Assembly (NCBI GenBank): GCA_943331105.2
Contig: CALQKH020000012.1
Location: 1-64,000 of the forward strand
Origin: Akkermansia muciniphila
Lineage (GTDB): Bacteria; Pseudomonadota; Gammaproteobacteria; Burkholderiales; Burkholderiaceae_C
Length of the DNA: 64,000 nucleotides
Direction: 5' to 3'
The notes beneath the pieces are model-generated. The model searched no databases. It saw only the letters and a program-made list of their open reading frames with translations, and was not told the DNA's origin. Positions 8,466-16,276 of the stretch are shown one piece after another (positions within the stretch are counted from its first letter, which is position 1; every line of letters begins with the position of its first letter). The position numbers were made by a program, and so were the translations under genes.

Positions 8466-8926
8466 TTCCCAGTGAATTCATCATGCGGCTCACGCCGGGT
8501 GCTGTGGCATCGGCCAAAGCCACGGGTGTTCTGGCCAGCATCTCTATTGCGCAGGCTGCTCTGGAGTCGGCTTGGGGGGAGTCTGGTCTGGCCAAGACAG
8601 GCAACAACCTCTTTGGCATCAAGGCAGACAGCCTCTGGCGCGGACCAACACTGACCATAAACACCAAGGAGTTCATCAAGGGTCAGTGGGTGGTGGTGCC
8701 TGCTTTGTGGCGCAAATACCCAAGCTGGCAGGCCAGCATCGATGACCACGCCGCGTTCCTCAAGCGCAACCCCCGGTACAAGGCCTGCTTTGCATGCACC
8801 AGTGCTCCGGCATTCGCCAGGGCCCTGGCTCAGTCAGGTTATGCCACCGATCCCGAATACGCAAACAAATTGATTGCTGTGATGGACAGACACCAGCTTC
8901 AAGCTTTGGACGGAGGTGACCTATGA
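8462..8926 (+). CDS. Phage endolysin, glucosaminidase (GH73/FlgJ-like)
   Basis: 154 residues, GTG start inside the stop of the holin-like gene. The FlgJ/GH73 pattern is clear: ASISIAQAALESAWGES carries the catalytic Glu, followed by NNLFGIK, then WRKYPSWQASIDDHAAFL and YATDPEYANKL. These enzymes cut the glycan strands of peptidoglycan between N-acetylglucosamine and N-acetylmuramic acid. There is no signal peptide, so it depends on the holin to reach the wall. The gene ends in an ATGA overlap with the spanin gene. Confidence 0.85.
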   Translation: MIPSEFIMRLTPGAVASAKATGVLASISIAQAALESAWGESGLAKTGNNLFGIKADSLWRGPTLTINTKEFIKGQWVVVPALWRKYPSWQASIDDHAAFLKRNPRYKACFACTSAPAFARALAQSGYATDPEYANKLIAVMDRHQLQALDGGDL

Positions 8927-9465
8927 ATGCCATTGCCCTGATCAGTGCACTTGGTGCTTGGCCTTGTTGGCGGTTGGTTCTGAAGCTGCTTCTGTGCCTG
9001 GCCATCTTCACCGCCGGATTCGTCCTGGGCCAACGGCATGTCCAGCAAGCCTGGAATGCTGAGCGGCTACAGCAACAGGCCGAGTCCTTACAGCAGTCCC
9101 TGCAGGCAGCCCAGATTCAAACCCAACAAGAACGCATCAACCAGAAGATTTCGATCGACTATGAAACCCAAAAATCCAAGCTGGCGCGCCGTCCCCCTGT
9201 GCTGCGCGATGGCTCTCTCAGCCTGTGCATCCCGCCCAGCAATCCAGCCGGTCCAATGCCCACCATGGCCGAGCCTCCCCCCAGCGCTGATGCCGCCCCC
9301 ACCAACCTTGTACCTGATCCCGACCGAGATGCGGCCATCATCAGCTGTGACCAATTAGCCCGTGATGCGACCGACACCACGCTCATGGTGCTGTCGTTTC
9401 AGCGCTGGTATGCCGAACAAGCCAAAGCGCAGGCCACAGCACAGACCGTAGTGCCCGAACCTTGA
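8923..9465 (+). CDS. Rz-like inner-membrane spanin subunit
   Basis: 180 residues. One N-terminal membrane helix (about 20-37, LVLKLLLCLAIFTAGFVLG) is followed by a Gln-rich coiled-coil region (QQQAESLQQSLQAAQIQTQQE). This is the layout of Rz inner-membrane spanins, which bridge to an outer-membrane lipoprotein to fuse the membranes at the last step of lysis. The position after holin and endolysin and a nested lipoprotein frame support it. The C-terminal 90 residues are longer than usual and contain a Pro-rich stretch, partly forced by the overlapping Rz1 frame. Confidence 0.75.
   Translation: MNAIALISALGAWPCWRLVLKLLLCLAIFTAGFVLGQRHVQQAWNAERLQQQAESLQQSLQAAQIQTQQERINQKISIDYETQKSKLARRPPVLRDGSLSLCIPPSNPAGPMPTMAEPPPSADAAPTNLVPDPDRDAAIISCDQLARDATDTTLMVLSFQRWYAEQAKAQATAQTVVPEP
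9161..9358 (+). CDS. Rz1-like outer-membrane lipoprotein spanin, nested in Rz
   Basis: 65 residues in a second frame fully inside the Rz gene. The ATG at 9161 opens a short lipoprotein signal with a hydrophobic core and the lipobox ALSAC, and the mature part is Pro-rich (PPWPSLPPALMPPPP). Nested or overlapping Rz1 lipoproteins are the classical arrangement in lambda-like phages. The ribosome site is weak. The lipobox and the Pro-rich mature peptide at the expected place make a chance frame unlikely. Confidence 0.7.
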   Translation: MKPKNPSWRAVPLCCAMALSACASRPAIQPVQCPPWPSLPPALMPPPPTLYLIPTEMRPSSAVTN

Positions 9466-9473
9466 TCATTCCC

Positions 9474-9532
9474 AGACCCCGTCTGCGTCCATCATCCCCA
9501 CTGGGGTGGTGAGTCGCAGACGGGGTCTTTTG
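9474..9532 (+). terminator. Strong terminator closing the phage late operon
   Basis: A 14-bp perfect inverted repeat, AGACCCCGTCTGCG at 9474-9487 and CGCAGACGGGGTCT at 9515-9528, is followed by TTTT. The loop contains a further CCCC/GGGG pairing. It stands 8 bases after the stop of the spanin gene. The following 118 bases up to 9650 hold no gene that I can see and must contain the promoter of the next gene. Confidence 0.85.
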
Positions 9533-9650
9533 TCGTTTCTGGCGTAGATCTGCCTGTGTTGCTTACAGGTCTGTGCAATCTGTCTGTTCCGCTTGACTTG
9601 TTCACCCGGCAGAGCGTTCATGCTGGCATGACAGACAAGATAAACAAAAC

Positions 9651-10568
9651 ATGACTCCACGGCTGCTGACGACACAAGAAGCTGCCGAGCGCTTGGGCCT
9701 GACCCCCGGCAGCTTGCAAGAGCTGCGCTGGAAAGACGATGGGCTGCCCATATTCCAGAACGGCCTGTCCGTTCACTACCGGTTGGAAGATCTGGAAGCA
9801 TTCGAGCAGCGCGAGTTGCGAACCCTGCTGAAGCAGGTGCTGCAACGCGAGCGGCCACTGCCTCTAATCCGAGCCATTGCTCGCTCGCTCGACCTCAGTG
9901 TCAACACCCAAGGCGAAGAAAGCAACCCCGAGGTCTTCAAACTCGCCGAGCGGCAAGACTTGAAGCCAGCCCCCAAGGTCAAGGGTGCTGCTCCTACACC
10001 AACAGAGGAGCCTGTTCCGTCATCACCTGCCAAAGCCACGGCAGCCATTGACCTCAGCCTGCCACCTCAACACGCCTGGTACCTGGTCCACACCAAAGCC
10101 CGCCAAGAAGACACTGCCATCACCAACCTGCAGCGACAGAACTTCCGTTGCTACATGCCCATGCTGCATGTAGAAAAGGTCCGCCGGGGCAAACCGGTGG
10201 TGGTGGCCGAGCCCATGTTCCCCAGCTACGTGTTTGTGCAACTGGACACCAGCGGCCAAGGCCAAAGCTGGTCGCCTATTCGCTCCACGCTGGGCGTACG
10301 CGAGTTGGTCAAATTTGGCGGTCACCCGCCCAAGGTTGACGCCGAGCTCATCAACACACTTCACGAGCGCGAGCAACTGCAGCAGTCCAATCCTCAGGCC
10401 CTCTTTGCCGCCGGCGACAAGGTCGTCATCACCCATGGGCCCTTCGCTGGCATCGAGGCCATCTACCAAACAACCGACGCAGAGCGGCGTTCCATGATCT
10501 TGTTGTCCATGCTCAACAAGCCCGTGTCCATGCGCATTGAGCCTGGCCAGTTGCGTAAATGTGGCTGA
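9651..10568 (+). CDS. HTH domain fused to NusG/RfaH-like antiterminator
   Basis: 305 residues. Residues about 1-60 form a helix-turn-helix of the MerR/AlpA/excisionase kind (LLTTQEAAERLGLTPGSLQELRW, then a wing YRLEDLEAFEQ). A linker of about 80 residues, Lys/Pro-rich in its later part, follows. Residues 140-305 are a NusG-type domain: HAWYLVHTKARQEDTAITNL, then PMFPSYVFVQ, then IRSTLGVRELVKFGG, and a KOW segment GDKVVITHGPFAGIEAIYQ. RfaH and UpxY proteins bind elongating RNA polymerase and prevent early termination in long polysaccharide operons. The plain RfaH at 35,406-35,903 is clearly related in this domain. A DNA-binding head on such a protein is unusual. It is the first gene of a four-gene run and lies 4.8 kb upstream of an ops-like element. 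Confidence 0.8.
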   Translation: MTPRLLTTQEAAERLGLTPGSLQELRWKDDGLPIFQNGLSVHYRLEDLEAFEQRELRTLLKQVLQRERPLPLIRAIARSLDLSVNTQGEESNPEVFKLAERQDLKPAPKVKGAAPTPTEEPVPSSPAKATAAIDLSLPPQHAWYLVHTKARQEDTAITNLQRQNFRCYMPMLHVEKVRRGKPVVVAEPMFPSYVFVQLDTSGQGQSWSPIRSTLGVRELVKFGGHPPKVDAELINTLHEREQLQQSNPQALFAAGDKVVITHGPFAGIEAIYQTTDAERRSMILLSMLNKPVSMRIEPGQLRKCG

Positions 10569-10671
10569 TCGCAAAAAAGTCTGCAAACAGGTCTAGAAAT
10601 GACTTGATAGCTCTGCCGCTTCGAATCCAACATGGTCCGAACGAACAGAACCAAGCAGTCCACAAGTCCAC

Positions 10672-12219
10672 ATGACCTCAGAAGATCCACCCAAAACATT
10701 CCGTGCCGCCCAGTACGTGCGCATGTCCACCGAGCATCAGCAGTACTCCACGCATAACCAGGCTGACAAGATTCAGGAATACGCCGACCGGCGTGGCATT
10801 GAGATCGTGCGTACCTATGCCGACGAGGGCAAGAGCGGCCTGTCCATCGACGGCCGGGCCTCCCTGCAAAAGCTCATCGCCGATGTCGAAGCCGGCAATA
10901 CCGACTTCAACCTGATCCTGGTCTACGACGTCAGCCGCTGGGGGCGGTTTCAAGATGCGGACGAGTCGGCTTACTACGAATACATCTGCAAGCGCAAAGG
11001 TATCGCGGTCGCCTACGTGGCCGAGCAGTTTGAAAACGACGGCTCACCCGTCTCCACCATCGTCAAAGGCGTCAAGCGCGCCATGGCGGGGGAATACAGC
11101 CGGGAGCTGTCAGCCAAGGTTTTTGCCGGCCAGTGCCGGCTCATCGAGATGGGGTTTCGTCAAGGGGGGCCTGCAGGGTACGGCCTGCGCCGGGTGTTGA
11201 TTGACCAGACCGGCGCCATCAAAGGCGAGCTCAAAAACGGCGAGCACAAAAGCCTTCAGACTGACCGGGTCATCCTCATGCCCGGCCCCGATCACGAAGT
11301 GGCCATGGTCTTGCAGATGTTCGCTTGGTTCATCCAAGACGACTTGCCCCTGGCCGAAATTGCGAAGCGGCTCAACGACCAAGGCATTCGCACCGACAAC
11401 CAGCGGCCCTGGACGTACAGCACCGTGCGCCAGGTGCTCACCAACGAAAAGTACATCGGCAACAACGTCTACAACCGCCACTCCTTCAAGCTCAAAAAGC
11501 TGCATGTCAACAACCCGCCAGCCATGTGGATCCGCAAGGAGGGTGCGTTTGAAGGCATCGTACCGCTGGACACCTTCCTCAAAGCTCAAGAAGTGCTGGC
11601 TGAGCGCACCCGCCGTTACAGCGACGAAGAGTTGCTGGCTCACCTCAAGCAGCTTTATGCCGAATGCGGCACCTTGTCAGGCTTCATCATCGACCAGGCC
11701 CCTGGGCTGCCGTGCGCCATTACCTACGCACACCGCTTTGGCAGCCTCACCCGGGCTTATGAGCTGGTGGGGTTCCACACCTCGCGCGACCAGGGCTTCA
11801 TCGAAATCAACCGACGGCTGCGCCAGCTCCACCCCGAGATCGTGCGCCGCACCGAAGAGACCATTGCTGAGCTGGGCGGCAGTGTCCGCCGCGACGGCAA
11901 GACAGATTTGCTCACCCTCAACGACGAGCTGGTCATCAGCCTTGTGCTGGCGCGCTGTCAAACCCTGCCCAATGGCCAGCAGCGTTGGCGCATCCGGTTT
12001 GACACCGAACGCTTCAGTCCCGACATCACCGTCGCGGTGCGACTGGATGCGCAAAACGCCAATGAGCTCGACTACTACCTGCTGCCCCGCCTGGACCTGC
12101 CTGAGCAAGAAATCCGGGTCTGCAACCGCAACAGCGCTAATTTCGAGTGTTTCCGGTTTGACGACCTGAACTTTTTCTACGGCATGTCAGAGCGCGAACG
12201 CTTGCAGCGCAAGTTTTAA
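10672..12219 (+). CDS. Large serine recombinase
   Basis: 515 residues. The N-terminal resolvase/invertase catalytic domain has YVRMST with the nucleophile Ser at residue 19, then DEGKSG and the conserved DVSRWGR step. A recombinase domain follows (GYGLRR, then IAKRLNDQGIRTDNQRPWTYSTVRQVLTNEKYIGN) with a long C-terminal part. Large serine recombinases integrate or excise phages and mobile elements or flip DNA. The gene is full length. The C-terminal half lacks the usual zinc-ribbon cysteines in a clear array. It is followed 70 bases later by two ParB-like genes. Whether it belongs to the prophage on the left or is a unit with the ParB genes cannot be decided here. Confidence 0.85.
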   Translation: MTSEDPPKTFRAAQYVRMSTEHQQYSTHNQADKIQEYADRRGIEIVRTYADEGKSGLSIDGRASLQKLIADVEAGNTDFNLILVYDVSRWGRFQDADESAYYEYICKRKGIAVAYVAEQFENDGSPVSTIVKGVKRAMAGEYSRELSAKVFAGQCRLIEMGFRQGGPAGYGLRRVLIDQTGAIKGELKNGEHKSLQTDRVILMPGPDHEVAMVLQMFAWFIQDDLPLAEIAKRLNDQGIRTDNQRPWTYSTVRQVLTNEKYIGNNVYNRHSFKLKKLHVNNPPAMWIRKEGAFEGIVPLDTFLKAQEVLAERTRRYSDEELLAHLKQLYAECGTLSGFIIDQAPGLPCAITYAHRFGSLTRAYELVGFHTSRDQGFIEINRRLRQLHPEIVRRTEETIAELGGSVRRDGKTDLLTLNDELVISLVLARCQTLPNGQQRWRIRFDTERFSPDITVAVRLDAQNANELDYYLLPRLDLPEQEIRVCNRNSANFECFRFDDLNFFYGMSERERLQRKF

Positions 12220-12289
12220 ACCCACTCCACCAACCTGAAAGGACTTACCCCATGCTCACCACCCCAATCCAAACCCCACGGAGGCCTAC

Positions 12290-13219
12290 ATGATGACCGA
12301 CACTCCTGAAAACGTGAGCTTGGTGCCCATTGCGCGCATCGAGGTGCTCAACTCCCGCGACCGCAATATGAAGGTCTTTGAGGAGATCGTCGAGAGCATC
12401 CAGCTCATCGGCCTCAAAAAACCCATCACCGTGGCCGAGCGGGCCGGTGAGGATGGCCAACCCAAATACGTGCTGGTCTGCGGGGAAGGGCGCCTGAACG
12501 CCTTCCGCATCCTGGGCGAGACGCACATCCCCGCCTTGGTGGTGGACGTGAGCGATGAAGACGCCTTCATCATGAGCCTGGCCGAAAACATCGCCCGGCG
12601 GGGTTACCGGCCGCTGGAGATCCTGGCTGACATTGAGCTGCTGCGCGAGCGGGGCTACACGGCCGACGTCATCATCCAAAAGACGGGCCTGTCTCCCAAA
12701 TACGTGCGCGACATCGTCTTTTTGCTGGAGCAGGGCGAAGAGCGCCTGATTGAGGGCGTGCAGCGCGGCTCCATCCCGCTGACCACCGCGCTTGAAATTG
12801 CCCGGGCCAGTGCCAACGACCCGCAAAACGCCAACGGTGAGGGCGGCGAATCCAACCTGGGCGACCTGCTGCAAGAAGCCTATGAAAACGGCCAGCTCAA
12901 AGGCCGCCAAATCATCGAGGCCAAGCGCCTGATTGAAAAACGCCAAGAACTAGGTCCATCGTCACCCAACGCGGCGCAAATCAAGCCGCCCACCTCCAGC
13001 TACAGCTTGGTGCGCACCTACCAAAAAGAGGTGGAGCGCCAACGCAAGATGGTCCTCAAGGCCGAGCATGCTCATCAGCGACTGCTGCTGGTGGTGCAGG
13101 GCCTCAAAAAACTCTTTGCCGACGAAAACTTTGTCACTCTGCTGCGCGCCGAGGGTCTCGACACATTGCCCAAGTACCTGGCCGAGCGCATCAACCACTT
13201 TGAAGGAGCACCCGCATGA
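12290..13219 (+). CDS. ParB N-terminal-domain protein (first of a pair)
   Basis: 309 residues, ATG 12290 five bases after GGAGG. The ParB/Srx core is visible: a box with GEGRLNAFRILGETHIPALV, then the SLAENIARR motif. A helix-turn-helix follows (YTADVIIQKTGLSPKYVRDIVFLL), and a C-terminal helical part is rich in K and E. ParB proteins bind centromere-like sites; many stand-alone relatives act as regulators or nucleases. No ParA gene is near, so simple plasmid partition is unlikely. The stop overlaps the next ParB gene. Confidence 0.8.
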   Translation: MMTDTPENVSLVPIARIEVLNSRDRNMKVFEEIVESIQLIGLKKPITVAERAGEDGQPKYVLVCGEGRLNAFRILGETHIPALVVDVSDEDAFIMSLAENIARRGYRPLEILADIELLRERGYTADVIIQKTGLSPKYVRDIVFLLEQGEERLIEGVQRGSIPLTTALEIARASANDPQNANGEGGESNLGDLLQEAYENGQLKGRQIIEAKRLIEKRQELGPSSPNAAQIKPPTSSYSLVRTYQKEVERQRKMVLKAEHAHQRLLLVVQGLKKLFADENFVTLLRAEGLDTLPKYLAERINHFEGAPA

Positions 13220-14262
13220 ACCCCAGCAGCAACGCACAGCCCAAAATCGCAGAGATGTACCCCGGCATTTACAGGCCCACAAACCAGGGCGAAGGGGAGG
13301 GCGGCCCTGACCTGCCCATGCAGCCCCTCAACACCTTGCTGGGTTTTGACCTGGAAACCTACCAGGTGCCTCTGGACCATTTACTGCCCAGCAAAAAGAT
13401 CATGGACGGCACCATGAGCACCCGCAAATACAAGCAGGTGGTCTCGTCCATCCACGAAATCGGGCTCATCGAGCCCCTGTCTGTCATCCAGCCCGACCCC
13501 AAAAAATCAGAGTTCCTATTGCTCGACGGTCACCTGCGGGTGTTGGCTCTCAAAGAGCTGGGCATGGAAACGGCACCCTGCCTCATGGCCAAAGACGACG
13601 AAACCTTCTCATACAACCACCGGATCAACCGTTTGTCTACGGTGCAAGAGCACTACATGTTGCGCCGCGCGATCGACCGGGGCGTCAGCCGTGAGCGTTT
13701 AGCCAGGGCTTTTAACGTCAACCTCAGCTCCATCAACCGCCGCATCAACCTGCTCGAAGGCATCTGCCCCGAGGCCATCGACCTGCTGCAAGACAAGCAG
13801 TTCACCCCAGATGTCACCCGCATCCTGCGCAATATGAAAGCGGCCCGACAGGTGGAAGCGGTAGAGCTCATGGTGGCCAGTAACACCATCACCGTGGCCC
13901 ATGCCGAAGCCCTGCTTAAAGCCACGCCACCTGAGCAGCGCGCCGACCTTAAGCCTGCCGAGCGAGACAAGACCTCACCCATCGAGCAGATCGTCAAGCT
14001 TGAGAAGGAAATGAGCCAGGTACACACCCAGTACAAAGACGCCGAGCAGAACTATGGCTCCGATCTACTCAACCTGGTGGTGGCCAAAGGCTACCTCACC
14101 AAGCTGCTGGCCAACGATGCCGTCAAAAGCTATATCCAGCGGCACGAGCCCGAGATTCTGGAGCAGTTCGAGCTGGTGGTGAACACCGTCAGCATGGAAG
14201 AGGCTGTCCAGCAGCAGGCCGAAACCAGCCCGGCAGACGTCAGTGAAGCGTCAGAACCATAA
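13216..14262 (+). CDS. ParB/RepB-like protein (second of a pair)
   Basis: 348 residues, start in an ATGA overlap with the first ParB-like gene. The ParB fold is present, but the usual GERR box is replaced by LLDGHLRVLALKELG. A helix-turn-helix follows (VSRERLARAFNVNLSSINRRINLL), then a RepB-type C-terminal part (ICPEAIDLLQDKQFT, MKAARQVEAVELM) and an acidic tail. It resembles the RepB C-terminal-domain proteins found beside recombinase genes. With the recombinase and the first ParB protein it makes a set of three. The role is unknown: DNA-site selection for the recombinase or regulation of the downstream locus are options. Confidence 0.75.
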   Translation: MNPSSNAQPKIAEMYPGIYRPTNQGEGEGGPDLPMQPLNTLLGFDLETYQVPLDHLLPSKKIMDGTMSTRKYKQVVSSIHEIGLIEPLSVIQPDPKKSEFLLLDGHLRVLALKELGMETAPCLMAKDDETFSYNHRINRLSTVQEHYMLRRAIDRGVSRERLARAFNVNLSSINRRINLLEGICPEAIDLLQDKQFTPDVTRILRNMKAARQVEAVELMVASNTITVAHAEALLKATPPEQRADLKPAERDKTSPIEQIVKLEKEMSQVHTQYKDAEQNYGSDLLNLVVAKGYLTKLLANDAVKSYIQRHEPEILEQFELVVNTVSMEEAVQQQAETSPADVSEASEP

Positions 14263-14389
14263 TGTTTTCGATAAATATTTTGAGCCTGACATACAAAACC
14301 CATCAGGAAAACCCTAAAATCATGCGAATTCGCACAAACGTTCCCCAGCGGAACAGCTCCTAACGCGCTTGCCGATCGTGACACGGCAT

Positions 14390-14401
14390 GGCGGTAGCGT
14401 G
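14390..14401 (+). promoter_or_regulatory. ops element (JUMPstart-like) at head of polysaccharide operon
   Basis: GGCGGTAGCGTG matches the ops core GGCGGTAGNNT that pauses RNA polymerase and recruits RfaH. It lies 17 bases before the ATG of the first operon gene. The preceding bases include CAGCTCCTAAC and a GCCG...CGGC hairpin, reminiscent of a JUMPstart leader. A gene for an RfaH protein lies at the far end of the same locus and an HTH-NusG protein upstream. The interval 14263-14389 otherwise holds no gene; a promoter must lie there, but I cannot fix it. Confidence 0.8.
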
Positions 14402-14417
14402 GCCAAAACCTCATCCC

Positions 14418-14789
14418 ATGACCAGCCGCCGATCCCAGCTTCAGGAAGACACCTATTTCCGAGTCTTGCGTATGCTGCAAGACAACCCCGACATGACCCA
14501 GCGCGAAATTGCTGAAAAATTGGGCATCAGCACCAGCGGGCTGAACTACTGTTTGAAAGCGCTCATCGATAAAGGCTGGGTGAAGGTGCATAACTTCAGC
14601 CAAAGCAAGAACAAGTTCGGCTACATCTATGCTCTCACGCCGCAGGGTATTGCAGAAAAGGCCCTGTTGGCAGGCAGATTCCTGAAGCGAAAAATGATGG
14701 AGTACGAACAACTTCAGTCTGAAATTGAAGCCCTTAAGCTCGAAATGAGCAGTCCTGGTGGGGATGCCCAGAAAGCGCAAAACGCATGA
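14418..14789 (+). CDS. MarR-family EPS-associated transcriptional regulator
   Basis: 123 residues from ATG 14418; the longer frame from 14388 would start inside the ops element. The winged helix reads LRMLQDNPDMTQREIAEKLGISTSGLNYCLKALIDKGWVKVHNF, then YIYALTPQGIAEKALLAGRFLKRKMMEYE. These are the hallmarks of the small MarR-like proteins that lead exopolysaccharide clusters in proteobacteria. It starts the operon and its stop overlaps the manC start, so it is co-transcribed with the locus it probably regulates. Confidence 0.9.
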   Translation: MTSRRSQLQEDTYFRVLRMLQDNPDMTQREIAEKLGISTSGLNYCLKALIDKGWVKVHNFSQSKNKFGYIYALTPQGIAEKALLAGRFLKRKMMEYEQLQSEIEALKLEMSSPGGDAQKAQNA

Positions 14790-16240
14790 TTCAAGTTACC
14801 CCTGTCATTCTCTGCGGCGGCTCTGGCACCCGCTTGTGGCCACTGTCCCGTACCGGTTTTCCTAAACAATTCCTGTGCCTGACCGGTAACGAAAGCCTCT
14901 TCCAGCAAGCTGCCCTGCGACTGAATCATTTGGGCAATGCAGACATTGCGGTTGCCAGCCCCATCATCGTCACGGGTGAAGACCACCGCTTTTTGGCCGC
15001 CGAGCAATTACGTGAAGCAGGCATTGAACTGGGCTTTGCTCTGCTTGAGCCTGTGGGGCGAAACACTGCACCAGCGCTTACTTTGGCAGCCCTGGCGGCC
15101 ATGGAGGGTGACGCAGACCCTGTGCTGGTCGTTTCACCCGCAGATCAAACGGTGGTCAATGCAGCGGCCTTCACCGCTGCCATGCAACAAGCAGTGGGAG
15201 AGGCTGCAAACGGCACCATCGTCATTTTGGGTGTGACACCAGACAAGCCAGAGACTGGTTATGGCTATATCCAAATCAACCAAGCTGAGACGAATGCCGG
15301 CGTACATGCTGTCCGCCGCTTTGTAGAAAAGCCTGATGCCAACACAGCTCAGTCCTACCTGAACGAAGGTGGCTACTACTGGAATGCTGGCATGTTCGTG
15401 CTCAAAGCGTCGGTGTGGCTCAAAGCACTTGAGCAGTTCCGCCCAGACATCCTGCAGGCCACGCAGGCCGCCTGGGACAAGCGCAGCACAGACAACCAAT
15501 TTATGCGCCCTGGCATGGCTGAATTCGCTGCCATTCCGTCCGAATCCGTCGATTACGCCGCCATGGAGCAATGCCCAGGCAGCAGTTTTCCCATCAAGAT
15601 GGTCCCGCTGGATGCAGGTTGGAATGACTTGGGTGCATGGGACGCAGTCTGGAATGTTTTGCCAAAGGACGGAGCTGGCAATGCCCATTTGGGCGACGTA
15701 CTGACCACTGACAGCAACAACACTTTGGTGCACGCCACCAGCCGACTCGTTAGCCTGGTGGGGGTTGAAAACCTGATCGTTGTGGAAACGCCCGACGCCG
15801 TGCTGGTAGCAGACAAAACCCGCAGCCAGGATGTCAAACACATCGTCACCCAACTACAGAAAACAAAACGCGAAGAGCATACGCTGCACCGTAAAGTGCA
15901 TCGCCCATGGGGTTGGTACGACACCATCGACGAAGGCGGGCGATTCAAAGTTAAGCGCATCCAGGTCAAGCCCAAAGCCAGCCTCAGCTTGCAGAAACAC
16001 CATCACCGCGCCGAGCACTGGATTGTGGTGACTGGCACCGCCGAGATTACTAACGGCGACAAGGTGTTGACCTTGACCGAAAACCAATCTACCTACATCC
16101 CACTGGGTGAAGTCCATCGCCTGGCAAACCCCGGCAGTATCCCGTTAGAAATTATTGAAGTTCAGTCAGGCAGTTACCTTGGCGAAGACGACATAGTGCG
16201 TATTGAGGATACATACGGAAGAAATGGATTAATTGGATAA
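14786..16240 (+). CDS. manC: Mannose-1-phosphate guanylyltransferase / mannose-6-phosphate isomerase
   Basis: 484 residues, the normal length of the bifunctional ManC/XanB/AlgA enzymes. The nucleotidyltransferase motif GGSGTRLWPLSR is at 11-22, FVEKP binds the sugar, and a C-terminal cupin isomerase part has LSLQKHHHRAEHWIVV with metal-binding histidines. It makes GDP-mannose from mannose-1-phosphate and can form mannose-6-phosphate from fructose-6-phosphate. GDP-mannose is the entry compound for the Gmd/ColD/ColC genes downstream. No phosphomannomutase gene lies in the window, so ManB must be encoded elsewhere. Confidence 0.93.
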   Translation: MIQVTPVILCGGSGTRLWPLSRTGFPKQFLCLTGNESLFQQAALRLNHLGNADIAVASPIIVTGEDHRFLAAEQLREAGIELGFALLEPVGRNTAPALTLAALAAMEGDADPVLVVSPADQTVVNAAAFTAAMQQAVGEAANGTIVILGVTPDKPETGYGYIQINQAETNAGVHAVRRFVEKPDANTAQSYLNEGGYYWNAGMFVLKASVWLKALEQFRPDILQATQAAWDKRSTDNQFMRPGMAEFAAIPSESVDYAAMEQCPGSSFPIKMVPLDAGWNDLGAWDAVWNVLPKDGAGNAHLGDVLTTDSNNTLVHATSRLVSLVGVENLIVVETPDAVLVADKTRSQDVKHIVTQLQKTKREEHTLHRKVHRPWGWYDTIDEGGRFKVKRIQVKPKASLSLQKHHHRAEHWIVVTGTAEITNGDKVLTLTENQSTYIPLGEVHRLANPGSIPLEIIEVQSGSYLGEDDIVRIEDTYGRNGLIG

Positions 16241-16276
16241 CGAGAATTTTGAGTTTCTGTACTAAGTTAAAAATTC

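Noticed and set aside
10672..12219. Recombinase as the integrase of the prophage on the left
   Set aside because: Possible, but a strong terminator and the HTH-NusG gene separate it from the phage genes and no att repeats were found, so I keep it as a separate unit.
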